Shown: positions 35,691 to 44,772, numbered from the stretch's first letter. The stretch is DNA of 64,000 bases from JAZSNL01 sp045536365 (GCA_045536365.1 JAZSNL010000014.1:1-64000), one strand, 5' to 3'. The notes: a model not told the origin generated them from the letters alone. Numbers and translations are program-made.

Positions 35691-38081
35691 TTAGATTTGA
35701 TTACCAGCAAACTGAGTTTGATATAAAGTATAATAAATTCCTTGTTTTTCAAGCAGTTCTTCATGACGTCCAATTTCAACAATTTCACCATGGTCTAATA
35801 CTACAATCTTATCGGCATCTCTGATTGTTGATAATCTATGAGCAATAATCAAACTTGTTCTATTCTTCATTAATTGAACCATACCATCTTGAATATTCTT
35901 TTCTGTTCTAGTATCAACACTTGAAGTAGCTTCGTCTAAAATTAAGATTTTAGGATCAGCTAAAATTGCTCTCGCGATAGAAATCAATTGTCTTTGACCA
36001 CCACTTAGATTACTACCAGATTCACTTAAAACAGTTTCATATTGTTCAGGTAATAATTCAATAAATTTATCACAATTACTCAACTTGGCAGCACGATAAA
36101 CTTCTTCATCAGTCGCTTCTAAATTACCATATTTAATATTATTTTTAACACTATTTTTAAATAACACTGTATCTTGTAATACAATCGCAATTGCATTACG
36201 TAGACTTTCTTTTGAATAATTAGTTATATCTTCTCCACCAATTAGGATTTTACCACTGTTAATTTCATAGAATCTCATTAGCAAATTAACTACTGTTGTT
36301 TTACCACTACCTGTTGCTCCTACTAAAGCAATTTTTTGTCCTGGTTCAATTGTTAAATTAAAGTTTTTAAGAACAGGTTCTCCTTCTACATATGAGAAAT
36401 TAACATCTTTAAATTCAATTGTATCAACTGCCTCTTCTTCAGTTAATTCAAGAGTTCCATCATTAACTTCAACACTTTCATCTAACACTGCAAATACTCT
36501 TTCTGCAGCTGCTAAACTAGATTGAATTTGTGAATATAAGTTTGCAATCATATTAATAGGTCTAGTAAATTGTCTAGAAAGATTAGTGAATGTAATAATT
36601 AAACCAGTTGTTAAATTATTAATTCCTAAGAATACGAACAACGCACCAAATCCTACAATTAATAAGTAACCAATATTACCAATAATATTCATTAAAGGTC
36701 CCATTGCTCCACCAAATAAACTAGCTTTAAAGCCAAATAATCTTAAATATCCACTAATTTCATTAAATTTAGCTTCAACATCTTCTTCCTTACCATAAGC
36801 AGCTACTGTCTTATGACCCACTACCATTTCTTCAACTTGTGCATTTAACTCACCAATTAATGCTTGTTGAACACGGTAATATTTTCTCATAATCTTTGTA
36901 AGTGCCTTAGTAGTCACTAAAGTTAAACCTAAAGAAACGAAACTTAATAATGTTAGTAAAGGACTATAATACACCATTATCGCAAAAGCACCGATAATAG
37001 TAATAACTGATGAAATAAGTGAACTAATAGATTGTGAAATTGTATTTGTAATACTATCAACATCATTAGTCATTCTACTCATTATATCACCATGTTTATT
37101 AGTATCAAAGAATCTAATTGGTAAATAAACAAGACGATCAAATAAATCTTTTCTCATTTTTCTAACTGTATTAAGTGATAAATAAGCAGATACAACAGAA
37201 GAAATACCAGTAAAAATAGAAGATAGGATATAAACAATCATCATAGTAATCAAAATACTTACTATTTTATTTGGATTTTTAGTACCTATAGAATAGTAAC
37301 CAATTGTTTTACCATTTATTTCCCACTTATTATTTTCACCAACTCTAATTTCTAATTCTTCAATTGAAGAATTATTAACGGATTGATATAAACGATAATT
37401 AGTTAGTTTGTTATTTATAACCAAATAACCATTTTGATTAACATCAATAACAAACTCTAAATTTTTACTTTTATCATCCGCAGAATATGCTAAAAATTCA
37501 GTTGTTTCTCCATTAATAACAAAATAATAATCTTCATTAATACTTATTTTCATATCGCTAAAGATAATATCACTACTAGACCCATTATATTTAGTTTCTA
37601 CTTTAGAATTATTTGCAAGTAAATTACCGTTTTCATCTAATTTAAATTCTAAATCACTACTTACAACGATAGAGTCTATCGCATTACCTTGTAAGACAGG
37701 ACTTATAAGAGATGCTGCAGAAGATAAGATAACAATTGCAAATATTGCAATTAAATATTTTTTATTAAAAGATAAATATTTAACAAGTCTCTTTAAAGTA
37801 CCTTTTTTATCCTTAGCTTTCTCCCCAAACATTCTTCCACCTGCAGGTCCTCTATTACCTCTTGCACGCATAAGTTCAAGATTACTCATCTTATTAGAAT
37901 ATTTATCTAATACTTCTTGTTCTAATTCTTTTCTTTCAATTCTTTTTTGTTTTCTTTCAACTCTTTTATTTTGTCTTTCTATAACTTTAGGATTATTTTT
38001 ATGTTGATTAATTATCTTATTAACATCAAACCCTTTAGTTGATAAATATAAAACTAAACTAAATAACACAAGAAATAACAT
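35691..38081 (-). CDS. ABC exporter subunit with extracellular repeat insertion and N-terminal extension
   Basis: The 796-residue half-transporter has a membrane domain and a C-terminal ATPase (VGATGSGKTT, LSGGQRQ, LDEATSSVD). Two features are unusual. First, about 70 extra residues precede the usual start (MRARGNRGPAGGR): a short hydrophobic segment and a strongly basic helix. The start is supported by GGAGG and TAATG coupling. Second, about 130 residues (141-270) are inserted between membrane helices 1 and 2, outside the cell, with four imperfect units ending in patterns like VINGETTEF, VINNKLTNY and INGKTIGYY. These resemble the small NGxWxINGxDTG repeats of Firmicute surface proteins. It pairs with the next-encoded subunit. 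Confidence 0.88.
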   Translation of the reverse strand: MLFLVLFSLVLYLSTKGFDVNKIINQHKNNPKVIERQNKRVERKQKRIERKELEQEVLDKYSNKMSNLELMRARGNRGPAGGRMFGEKAKDKKGTLKRLVKYLSFNKKYLIAIFAIVILSSAASLISPVLQGNAIDSIVVSSDLEFKLDENGNLLANNSKVETKYNGSSSDIIFSDMKISINEDYYFVINGETTEFLAYSADDKSKNLEFVIDVNQNGYLVINNKLTNYRLYQSVNNSSIEELEIRVGENNKWEINGKTIGYYSIGTKNPNKIVSILITMMIVYILSSIFTGISSVVSAYLSLNTVRKMRKDLFDRLVYLPIRFFDTNKHGDIMSRMTNDVDSITNTISQSISSLISSVITIIGAFAIMVYYSPLLTLLSFVSLGLTLVTTKALTKIMRKYYRVQQALIGELNAQVEEMVVGHKTVAAYGKEEDVEAKFNEISGYLRLFGFKASLFGGAMGPLMNIIGNIGYLLIVGFGALFVFLGINNLTTGLIITFTNLSRQFTRPINMIANLYSQIQSSLAAAERVFAVLDESVEVNDGTLELTEEEAVDTIEFKDVNFSYVEGEPVLKNFNLTIEPGQKIALVGATGSGKTTVVNLLMRFYEINSGKILIGGEDITNYSKESLRNAIAIVLQDTVLFKNSVKNNIKYGNLEATDEEVYRAAKLSNCDKFIELLPEQYETVLSESGSNLSGGQRQLISIARAILADPKILILDEATSSVDTRTEKNIQDGMVQLMKNRTSLIIAHRLSTIRDADKIVVLDHGEIVEIGRHEELLEKQGIYYTLYQTQFAGNQI

Positions 38082-39808
38082 TATTTGTTACCTCCTTCTC
38101 TTTTTAATTGAGAATTATAGATATCTTGATAAATACTTGATGTTTCTAATAATTCATCATTTGTTCCTTCAGCAGCAATGCTACCATTATCAAGAACAAT
38201 AATCTTTTCTGCTCCTGTTACACTCGCAACACGTTGAGCTACTAAAATAATAGTTGTATCACCATAATTTTCTCTTAAAGCTTGATATAACATAGCCTCT
38301 GTTTTTAAATCTAGTGCACTTGTAGCATCATCTAGAATTAAAATCTTTGGTCTTCTTATTAATGCTCTTGCAATCGCAATTCTTTGCTTTTGTCCACCAC
38401 TTAAAGAAGAACCTTTTTCACCTATCATTGTATTGTATCCATCTGTAAACTCAGTAATAAAATTATGAGCTTGTGCAGCTTTTGCAGCAAGTTCTACTTC
38501 TTCAAAACTTGCATTAGGATTACCCCATTTAATATTTTCCTCAATTGTTCCTTTGAATAATTCAGTTTTTTGTGATACAAAACTAATATTAGATCTTAAC
38601 AATTTTAAAGAATACTCTTTAACATTAATACCATCAACTAATACCTCACCAGAAGTAACATCATAAAATCTAGGAACTAAATTAATAACCGATGTTTTAC
38701 CACTACCTGTAGAGCCTAAAATTGCAAGAGTACTACCATTATTTACCTTTATACTGAAATCATTAATAACCGTTTTAGAAGTTGTAGGATATGCAAAATA
38801 AACATTCTTAAACTCAACTTCACCTTGAATATTAGCTTCTTCAATATTACCACTCTTTACTGCAATATCAGTATCTAAAATTTGATTAATTCTAATAATA
38901 CTTGCTCTTGCTCTAGTAACAGTTAAAAACATAAAGCCAATTTGCATAACACCCATTAAAATTTGTGATACATAAGAAATAGCAGCCATTACATCCCCTA
39001 CTAATAATTTAGAATTAGGAATTCTAACTTCTATTGCACCAATATAAATAATGCAAATAACAACTATATTCATAAATATCATTAAAACTGGTGTTAATAA
39101 AGACATCATCTTTTGAACTTTTAATGAAATCTCAGTCAAATTAAAGTTAGCAGTATTAAATCTATCACTTTCAAATTCTTCTTTTGAATAAGCTTTAACA
39201 ACTCTACTTCCTGTAACATTTTCTTGAACAACCGCGTTAACATCATCTAATTTTTCTTGAACTTTCATAAAATGTTTTGGCATTTTATTAATAAAGAAAA
39301 TTACACATGCAAATTCAATCGGAATTATTACCGCAAGAACAATACCAAAAGAAGGTTCAATTCTTAACATCATGATTAATCCACCAGTGAATAAAAAGAT
39401 TGTTCTAACAAACATTCTTAAAGATGAAGCAACCATATTTTGAATCATTGTAATATCATTAGTTATTCTTGTTACTAAAGATCCAGTAGTAAAATCATCG
39501 GTTTGTTCAAAAGATAAACTCATTACCTTTTTAAAACATTCTTGTCTTAAATCATCTGCAAAATTTTGACTTGCTGCAGAAGCAAACCCCGCTGAAGCAA
39601 AACCACAAATACCACCTATAACAACTAATAATAACATCAGTAAACCAGTTTTTAATATAAATTCTGTATTATTACCACCTAAACCAATATTAATAATCTG
39701 TGACATTAATTGAGGTTGTAATAAATCCATTACAACTTCCCCTAACATTGTTAAAGGAGCCATCAATGTCAAGAACCAATATGGTTTTAAATACTTAAAT
39801 ATTTTCAT
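38081..39808 (-). CDS. ABC exporter half-transporter, partner subunit
   Basis: The 575-residue protein has six membrane helices and a C-terminal ATPase with Walker A LGSTGSGKTS, signature LSGGQKQ and Walker B LILDDATSALD. The residue after the Walker B Asp is Asp (LDDATS) rather than catalytic Glu, so this is the degenerate-site subunit of a heterodimer; the partner has LDEATS. This matches heterodimeric multidrug exporters such as BmrCD or EfrCD. It lies between a MarR regulator and its partner, overlapping both by one base. Confidence 0.92.
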   Translation of the reverse strand: MKIFKYLKPYWFLTLMAPLTMLGEVVMDLLQPQLMSQIINIGLGGNNTEFILKTGLLMLLLVVIGGICGFASAGFASAASQNFADDLRQECFKKVMSLSFEQTDDFTTGSLVTRITNDITMIQNMVASSLRMFVRTIFLFTGGLIMMLRIEPSFGIVLAVIIPIEFACVIFFINKMPKHFMKVQEKLDDVNAVVQENVTGSRVVKAYSKEEFESDRFNTANFNLTEISLKVQKMMSLLTPVLMIFMNIVVICIIYIGAIEVRIPNSKLLVGDVMAAISYVSQILMGVMQIGFMFLTVTRARASIIRINQILDTDIAVKSGNIEEANIQGEVEFKNVYFAYPTTSKTVINDFSIKVNNGSTLAILGSTGSGKTSVINLVPRFYDVTSGEVLVDGINVKEYSLKLLRSNISFVSQKTELFKGTIEENIKWGNPNASFEEVELAAKAAQAHNFITEFTDGYNTMIGEKGSSLSGGQKQRIAIARALIRRPKILILDDATSALDLKTEAMLYQALRENYGDTTIILVAQRVASVTGAEKIIVLDNGSIAAEGTNDELLETSSIYQDIYNSQLKREGGNK

Positions 39809-40251
39809 TATTTTTCACCATGTTCTTTCATATTGTCTAATATTTTGTCAAGTATTTTATCTAATACTTCTTGTTCTTCTGCATCTAATACAGATAAAAC
39901 TTTCAATTCCGTTTGATTTCCAATTTTTATAAACGTTTCTTCAGCTTTAACTCCTAAATCAGTTAAATAAACTCTAACATTTCTTAAATCTACATCATCT
40001 TGTTTTCTAACTATCAATCCATCAGACTCCATTTTTTGAAGTGTTAAACTGATAGTAGGTTTACTTAATTTAGAATGTTCAACAAGTTCAGCTTGTGTTG
40101 CGCCATCATGAATATTATTTAAAAAGAAAATAATACTTCGGTAACTTTGATTATACCCCATTTTTTCTGATTCATTTCTCATCATCTTATGTGATACTCT
40201 TGATATTAAAGAAATCTTCATTAACGGAGTTTTTACACATTTCTTATTCAT
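39808..40251 (-). CDS. MarR-family transcriptional regulator of the ABC exporter operon
   Basis: The 147-residue protein has a MarR-type winged helix with TQAELVEHSKLSKPTISLTLQKMESDGLI (shown in part by its recognition helix SKPTISLTLQKME) followed by the wing RKQDDVDLRNVRVYLTD. It precedes the two exporter genes with one-base overlaps. A perfect 18-bp palindrome overlaps its own promoter, so it likely represses the operon until a ligand or drug binds. GAGGTG precedes ATG 40251. Confidence 0.92.
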   Translation of the reverse strand: MNKKCVKTPLMKISLISRVSHKMMRNESEKMGYNQSYRSIIFFLNNIHDGATQAELVEHSKLSKPTISLTLQKMESDGLIVRKQDDVDLRNVRVYLTDLGVKAEETFIKIGNQTELKVLSVLDAEEQEVLDKILDKILDNMKEHGEK

Positions 40252-40261
40252 ATAACACCTC

Positions 40262-40310
40262 GTTAGTTTTAAAACTAACTAATTATAACATTTTTTATCT
40301 AAAATTACAA
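40262..40310 (-). promoter_or_regulatory. MarR operator and promoter of the ABC exporter operon
   Basis: On the minus strand, -35 TTGTAA (40305-40310) and extended -10 TGTTATAAT (-10 core 40282-40287) are 17 bases apart. Immediately downstream is the perfect 18-bp palindrome GTTAGTTTTAAAACTAAC (40262-40279), covering the expected transcription start. This is the arrangement of a MarR autorepressor site. It ends 10 bases before the marR start codon. Confidence 0.82.
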
Positions 40311-40312
40311 TT

Positions 40313-40885
40313 TTATTGCTTGGTAATTTTTATGATTTTTTTATTAAAATAATCATTTAAAAACTCTTCATTATTGCTATTTATTCTTTTATATTTAAGG
40401 GTCATCAAAAAAGAAAAAACATAATCAAAAACAAAATAAATAATTAATGAAACACCTAAAACAACTACTTCTACTTTACTTAATCCATTAACAAATAACA
40501 TAACAAGAGGATGAATTAAATAAATAATAATAACTGAACCTATTCCAAAAATTATTGAATTCAATAAACAAACCCTTCCCTTAATATTAAATCTATGATC
40601 AGAATAATCCCACCACTTAGCCATAAAAAGTTTTTCCATTAAATAGCCAGTAATATATTCTAAAACTGAACATCCTATTAAGCCAAGTATAAAAACTAAA
40701 AAAATATTATCCTTTACCCCATCTAAACAAAATATTATAAATAAAGCTCCTACTCCATAAATAGGACAAATTGGGCCACATAAAAATCCCCGGTTAACAA
40801 AGCTCTTATCGTAAATATAACAATATATCATTTCTCCTATCCAACCAATTAAACTATATAAAATAAAAATAATAATAATTTCCAT
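40313..40885 (-). CDS. CmpB-type putative ABC transporter permease (PF06541-like membrane protein)
   Basis: The 190-residue protein has about five membrane segments and the conserved start of the CmpB family: YSLIGWIGEMIYCYI, FVNRGFLCGPICPIYG and the following GRVCLLNSIIFG. These proteins are annotated as putative ABC permeases, but no transport role has been shown as far as I know. It stands alone, ending just upstream of the marR promoter, whose -35 lies at 40305-40310. GAGGTG precedes ATG 40885. Confidence 0.85.
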   Translation of the reverse strand: MEIIIIFILYSLIGWIGEMIYCYIYDKSFVNRGFLCGPICPIYGVGALFIIFCLDGVKDNIFLVFILGLIGCSVLEYITGYLMEKLFMAKWWDYSDHRFNIKGRVCLLNSIIFGIGSVIIIYLIHPLVMLFVNGLSKVEVVVLGVSLIIYFVFDYVFSFLMTLKYKRINSNNEEFLNDYFNKKIIKITKQ

Positions 40886-40930
40886 AAATTCACCTCTTTA
40901 TATTATTAACGTCACTTACTTTCATAATAC

Positions 40931-40959
40931 TTGATTTTTTTATTAAAATATCGTATAAT
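40931..40959 (+). promoter_or_regulatory. Promoter of tRNA-Leu
   Basis: TTGATT (40931-40936) and TATAAT (40954-40959) are 17 bases apart, ending 8 bases before the mature tRNA 5' end. Confidence 0.75.
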
Positions 40960-40967
40960 ATAGATAT

Positions 40968-41051
40968 GCCGGTGTGGTGAAATGGCAGACACGCTTGACT
41001 CAAAATCAAGTTCTTTACGGAGTGTCGGTTCGAGTCCGACCACCGGCACCA
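40968..41051 (+). tRNA. tRNA-Leu (anticodon CAA)
   Basis: A complete class II tRNA: acceptor stem GCCGGTG with CACCGGC, anticodon arm CTTGA-CTCAAAA-TCAAG with anticodon CAA, a long variable arm (TTCTTTACGGAG region), T-arm loop GGTTCGAGTCC, and CCA encoded at the 3' end (41049-41051). It reads Leu TTG codons. It has its own promoter and terminator. Confidence 0.97.
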
Positions 41052-41057
41052 TTTTCT

Positions 41058-41080
41058 AACTTGCATTGCAAGTTTTTTTT
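41058..41080 (+). terminator. Terminator after tRNA-Leu
   Basis: A 7-bp stem (AACTTGC with GCAAGTT) closing a 3-base loop, followed by a run of eight or more Ts. Confidence 0.85.
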
Positions 41081-41095
41081 ATTAAGAGGTGAATT

Positions 41096-41824
41096 ATGCC
41101 AAAAATTTTTAATATAGAAAAAAAAGATATCAACAGACAAAAATGGAATTTAGGTTGGCAATATCTAGCTGAGAAAAATGAATATGAATCTAACAAAATA
41201 GAACGAAGTTTTTCAAGCATAGTTCTTGATAATGTTTCAATTCTTTCAACCAAATTAAATTTAAATTCCTATCTATGTGAATATTTAACATTAATTAAAT
41301 GCAGTTTCTTTCCTGCCCTAGGAAAAGCAGGTATTAAAACAATAATGAAATATTTAGAGAATAAAAATATTAATATTTCAAAAACAGAACTTGCAGTAAA
41401 ATATACAGAACACGATTTTACAGAATCAGGAAACACAGTTAAGAAAGAAATATATGAACTTCTTCCTTCATTATTTAATGATGAAATAAACACTGATATT
41501 TTAGAATTAAACTTAGTAAATATTTGTTATCGACTAATTGAAAAAATCAAGCCTATTGGTTTTATTGATATGAATAAATTCTATGATTTAGAAGAACAAA
41601 CATTTAAAAGACTAACTGAAATATGCCTATCAAATAATTTACCAACCTGGTCAACTGAATTCGATTTATTAAACATCCCTAAAATAAACGATACATTTTC
41701 TCCTAATGATGAAAAATTCTATCTAGATTCATTAGAAGAATCAATTAACGAGGATGATTTTATGCATAGTATATTAGATTTCATATTAGTAGGATATCTA
41801 GAAGATGGTGATGAAGATGAATAA
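41096..41824 (+). CDS. Hypothetical cytoplasmic protein upstream of PI-PLC
   Basis: The 242-residue protein has no signal peptide or membrane segment. It is largely helical by composition, with a very acidic C-terminal end (GYLEDGDEDE). I do not recognise a domain. GAGGTG precedes ATG 41096, only 16 bases after the tRNA terminator, so its promoter would have to lie within the tRNA region or read through that terminator. Its end overlaps the PI-PLC start, suggesting joint expression. Confidence 0.55.
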   Translation: MPKIFNIEKKDINRQKWNLGWQYLAEKNEYESNKIERSFSSIVLDNVSILSTKLNLNSYLCEYLTLIKCSFFPALGKAGIKTIMKYLENKNINISKTELAVKYTEHDFTESGNTVKKEIYELLPSLFNDEINTDILELNLVNICYRLIEKIKPIGFIDMNKFYDLEEQTFKRLTEICLSNNLPTWSTEFDLLNIPKINDTFSPNDEKFYLDSLEESINEDDFMHSILDFILVGYLEDGDEDE

Positions 41825-42740
41825 TAAAACACTAAAACTTGGAATAATCACAATATGCCTATCAATCATTATCTCATTATTTGCCTTTATCCCTATTGAC
41901 AGGTTAAAAACTACTTCTCCTACTATTTGGATGGATAAAGTATCTGATGAAACTAAAATAACAGACCTATCAATTCCGGGAACACATGATTCAGGAGCAA
42001 CTCGTTCAATTTTTGATGTTGCTGGAAAATGCCAAGATTTATCCATTAATGCACAACTTAATATTGGGGTTCGTTTCTTTGATTTAAGATTACAACTTGT
42101 TAATAATCAATTTAAAATCGTTCATAGCTTTGTAGATCAAAAATTAACATTCAAAAAAGTTTTGAAAGATCTAACTTCTTTTATTAAAAATCACCCAAGT
42201 GAATTTTTAATTATTTCAATTAAGGAAGAAGAAAGCAGCATAAACTCAACTAAATACTTTGAAGAAGCATTTTTAGAATCTATAGAAAACTATAAAGATA
42301 TTTTTTGTACTGATAATCAGTTACCAGAAAAATTAATAGACGCAAGAGGTAAAATTTATATTTTATCAAGATTTACTACTTCGATTGGAATTCCAGCTTA
42401 TAATGGTTGGAAGGATTCTGATCAATTTAATATTGGTTCAATTTATGTTCAAGATAGATATAGTGTCGATAGTGTCCAAGAAAAAATAGATTATATAAAT
42501 ACTGGTCTATCAGTTCCTTTAAATAACGATATATTAGTACTAAACTTCTTAAGTTGTTATTTAAACAACTCTTTCCCACCAACATATGCAGGAACTCCTG
42601 CTGTTAAAATAAACAAATATATAAATGAATATTTAGAAAATAACAAAGATAAAAAAGTAGGAATTTTAATTTGTGATTTTATAACATATGAACTTTCAAA
42701 AAATATTTATGAAAGGAACTATCAATATGAAAACAATTAA
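41817..42740 (+). CDS. Phosphatidylinositol-specific phospholipase C-like protein (PI-PLC X domain)
   Basis: Several in-frame ATGs exist (41805, 41811, 41817); I choose 41817, five bases after GGTGA, giving 307 residues. A signal peptide or anchor (hydrophobic about 8-25) is followed by a PI-PLC X domain: IPGTHDSGA with the first catalytic His, GVRFFDLRL with the conserved Arg, KIVHSFVDQKLTF with the second catalytic His (HS instead of the usual HG), and FIKNHPSEFLIISIK. Such bacterial enzymes cleave PI or GPI-anchored proteins outside the cell without calcium. Host-lipid substrates are plausible for a gut bacterium but are inference. It overlaps both neighbours. Confidence 0.85.
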   Translation: MNNKTLKLGIITICLSIIISLFAFIPIDRLKTTSPTIWMDKVSDETKITDLSIPGTHDSGATRSIFDVAGKCQDLSINAQLNIGVRFFDLRLQLVNNQFKIVHSFVDQKLTFKKVLKDLTSFIKNHPSEFLIISIKEEESSINSTKYFEEAFLESIENYKDIFCTDNQLPEKLIDARGKIYILSRFTTSIGIPAYNGWKDSDQFNIGSIYVQDRYSVDSVQEKIDYINTGLSVPLNNDILVLNFLSCYLNNSFPPTYAGTPAVKINKYINEYLENNKDKKVGILICDFITYELSKNIYERNYQYENN

Positions 42741-43125
42741 TCTATTATTAAAAACTCTGTTAACTATATTTTGTTCTATTTGTTTAATATTTAGTTTTAT
42801 AATGATTTTTATTGAAGGTAGATTAATAATATCCCTTGATTGGATTGCTTATGATAATGCAGTAAATGGTTTAATAAGATATTTATTTAGATTTTTAATA
42901 AGTTTATTTTCATTTATAACAGTTCTTCTTGAAATTATTAATTTATTTAAAAAACAAAATAATCTATTTTATTATTTATTATTTTCAGAAATAAGTTTAG
43001 TTATAATTTCTATTATTATTTTAATATTAACAACTAATTATATCGGTATCGTTTGTATAATATTATCAAGTTTAATATTATTACTTAAACTTGGATTATT
43101 ATATTGTTTAAAAAAGATGAGTTAA
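42727..43125 (+). CDS. Four-helix membrane protein, unknown
   Basis: ATG 42727 follows AAAGGA by nine bases and overlaps the PI-PLC stop by 14 bases; the upstream start at 42688 has no ribosome site. The 132-residue protein has four hydrophobic segments with short loops and no recognised domain. It is the last gene of the PI-PLC cluster and ends at a terminator. Confidence 0.65.
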   Translation: MKTINLLLKTLLTIFCSICLIFSFIMIFIEGRLIISLDWIAYDNAVNGLIRYLFRFLISLFSFITVLLEIINLFKKQNNLFYYLLFSEISLVIISIIILILTTNYIGIVCIILSSLILLLKLGLLYCLKKMS

Positions 43126-43136
43126 CTCATCTTTTT
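43111..43136 (+). terminator. Terminator of the PI-PLC cluster
   Basis: A perfect 11-bp stem (AAAAAGATGAG with its complement) and TTAA loop, overlapping the last stop codon, followed by a T-run. Confidence 0.88.
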
Positions 43137-43158
43137 TTATATAAAATTATTGTATTTA

Positions 43159-43167
43159 TGATATAAT
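43159..43167 (+). promoter_or_regulatory. Extended -10 element upstream of the 106-residue membrane protein
   Basis: TGATATAAT lies about 20 bases before the start at 43188. No good -35 is visible at 17 bases. It may also drive pepT, which follows 8 bases after the small gene. Confidence 0.45.
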
Positions 43168-43187
43168 ATAATCAATAAGGAGTAATT

Positions 43188-43508
43188 ATGAAAAATACAA
43201 CAATAATCTATTCAGTAATCACTTTTATTACTTTATTACTATGTAATTTAATAGCCTTTATTTTTACTTTAATCTATACAATAGAACAAATAAAAACCGG
43301 ATTTGGATTTGGCACGAATACAGAAATGTTTGTTATTTTTCCTTTAATAACAGCTATTTTTTCTATTCCTTTATTTATTAATGGAATAATTAATTTAATA
43401 ATTAATATAATTGATAAATTTAAAACTGTATTTTCAGTTACAAATTTAATCCAAACTATTATTTTACTATTACAATATTTAATAATTTATATCTTTATTA
43501 TTTATTAG
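43188..43508 (+). CDS. Small three-helix membrane protein, unknown
   Basis: The 106-residue protein has three hydrophobic segments (about 7-32, 45-72 and 83-106). I do not recognise a family. AAGGAG with seven bases of spacing precedes ATG 43188, and pepT starts 8 bases after its stop, so the two share a transcript. Confidence 0.6.
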   Translation: MKNTTIIYSVITFITLLLCNLIAFIFTLIYTIEQIKTGFGFGTNTEMFVIFPLITAIFSIPLFINGIINLIINIIDKFKTVFSVTNLIQTIILLLQYLIIYIFIIY

Positions 43509-43516
43509 GAGGACTT

Positions 43517-44740
43517 ATGACATTAGAACAAAGATTTTTAAAATACATTTCAATAAACACTACTGCTGATGATACTTCAGGTAAAACACCTAGTTCAGAT
43601 AATCAATTTATACTTGCGGATATATTAGTTGAGGAACTAAAACAACTAGGTATCAAAAATGCATATAGAGATGAATTCGCATATGTTTACGCTTATATCG
43701 AAGGCAATAAAAAAACCGATTTAACAATCGGATTATTAGCACATATGGATACTTCTCCTGATGCTTCAGGTGAAAATATTAAACCTAAAATAATTGAATC
43801 ATATGATGGAAAAGATATATTAATTAATTCAGATTTAAATATGATTATTTCTCCATCAGAATATCCTGAATTATCACAAAAAATCAATCATCGTATAATT
43901 GTAACTGACGGAACAACTCTACTTGGAGCTGATGATAAAGCAGGAATTGCAATTGTAATGGATGTTGTAAAGAAAATAATGACTTCAAATGTAGATCATC
44001 CAAATATTATTATTACATTTACACCAGATGAAGAAATAGGTGAAGGAACAAATCACTTTAATTATCAATATTATCAAGAACATAATTGTAATATTGCGTA
44101 TACTATTGATGGAGATCAAATCGATCATATAAATTATGAAAACTTCAACGCTGCTTCTGCTGTTGTTAATATCAACGGTTTTTCTATTCATCCAGGTTCT
44201 GCAAAGGGTAAAATGATTAATAGTATGTTACTTGCAATGGAATTTAATGATTTATTACCAAAAAATATGTTGCCATCATTAACTGAAAACTATGAAGGTT
44301 TTTATCATTTAACTTATATTAATGGTGAAGTAGGTAAAACAACAATGGCTTATATTATTAGAAACCATGATTCTAACATGTTCAAAGAACAAAAAGAATT
44401 CTTTACAAAAGCTATTAACTTCATGAACGAAAAATATGGTAAAAACACTTTTGAATTAACATTAAAAGATAGTTATTACAATATGAAAGAAATTGTAATG
44501 ACAAAACCAGAAGTTTTAATTGTTCCAACAAAAGCTTTGGGAAGACATAAAATTGAAGCAAAATTCACTCCAATTAGAGGAGGAACTGATGGAGCAAGAC
44601 TTACATACTCAGGAATTATTTCTCCTAACCTAGGAACAGGTTGTGGTAATTTCCATGGTCCTTATGAATATGCTGATATTACTGATATGAATAAAATGTC
44701 AGAAGTATTAATTACATTATTAAAAATATATACTGAATAA
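43517..44740 (+). CDS. pepT: Peptidase T (tripeptide aminopeptidase)
   Basis: The 407-residue protein matches M20 peptidase T: zinc ligands in LLAHMDTSPD, GADDKAG, TPDEEIGEG with the catalytic Glu, TIDGDQIDHI, and CGNFHGPYE near the C-terminus. It removes the N-terminal residue of tripeptides in the cytoplasm. Length is usual for the family (about 400-410). GGAGG precedes ATG 43517, and a terminator follows the stop. Confidence 0.94.
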   Translation: MTLEQRFLKYISINTTADDTSGKTPSSDNQFILADILVEELKQLGIKNAYRDEFAYVYAYIEGNKKTDLTIGLLAHMDTSPDASGENIKPKIIESYDGKDILINSDLNMIISPSEYPELSQKINHRIIVTDGTTLLGADDKAGIAIVMDVVKKIMTSNVDHPNIIITFTPDEEIGEGTNHFNYQYYQEHNCNIAYTIDGDQIDHINYENFNAASAVVNINGFSIHPGSAKGKMINSMLLAMEFNDLLPKNMLPSLTENYEGFYHLTYINGEVGKTTMAYIIRNHDSNMFKEQKEFFTKAINFMNEKYGKNTFELTLKDSYYNMKEIVMTKPEVLIVPTKALGRHKIEAKFTPIRGGTDGARLTYSGIISPNLGTGCGNFHGPYEYADITDMNKMSEVLITLLKIYTE

Positions 44741-44744
44741 AACA

Positions 44745-44772
44745 AAAAACGTTTGAGAAATCAAACGTTTTT
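44745..44772. terminator. Terminator after pepT
   Basis: A perfect 12-bp stem (AAAAACGTTTGA with its complement) with a GAAA tetraloop, followed by GTTTTTT. The A-rich left side could also serve the leftward gene ending at 44782. Confidence 0.88.
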
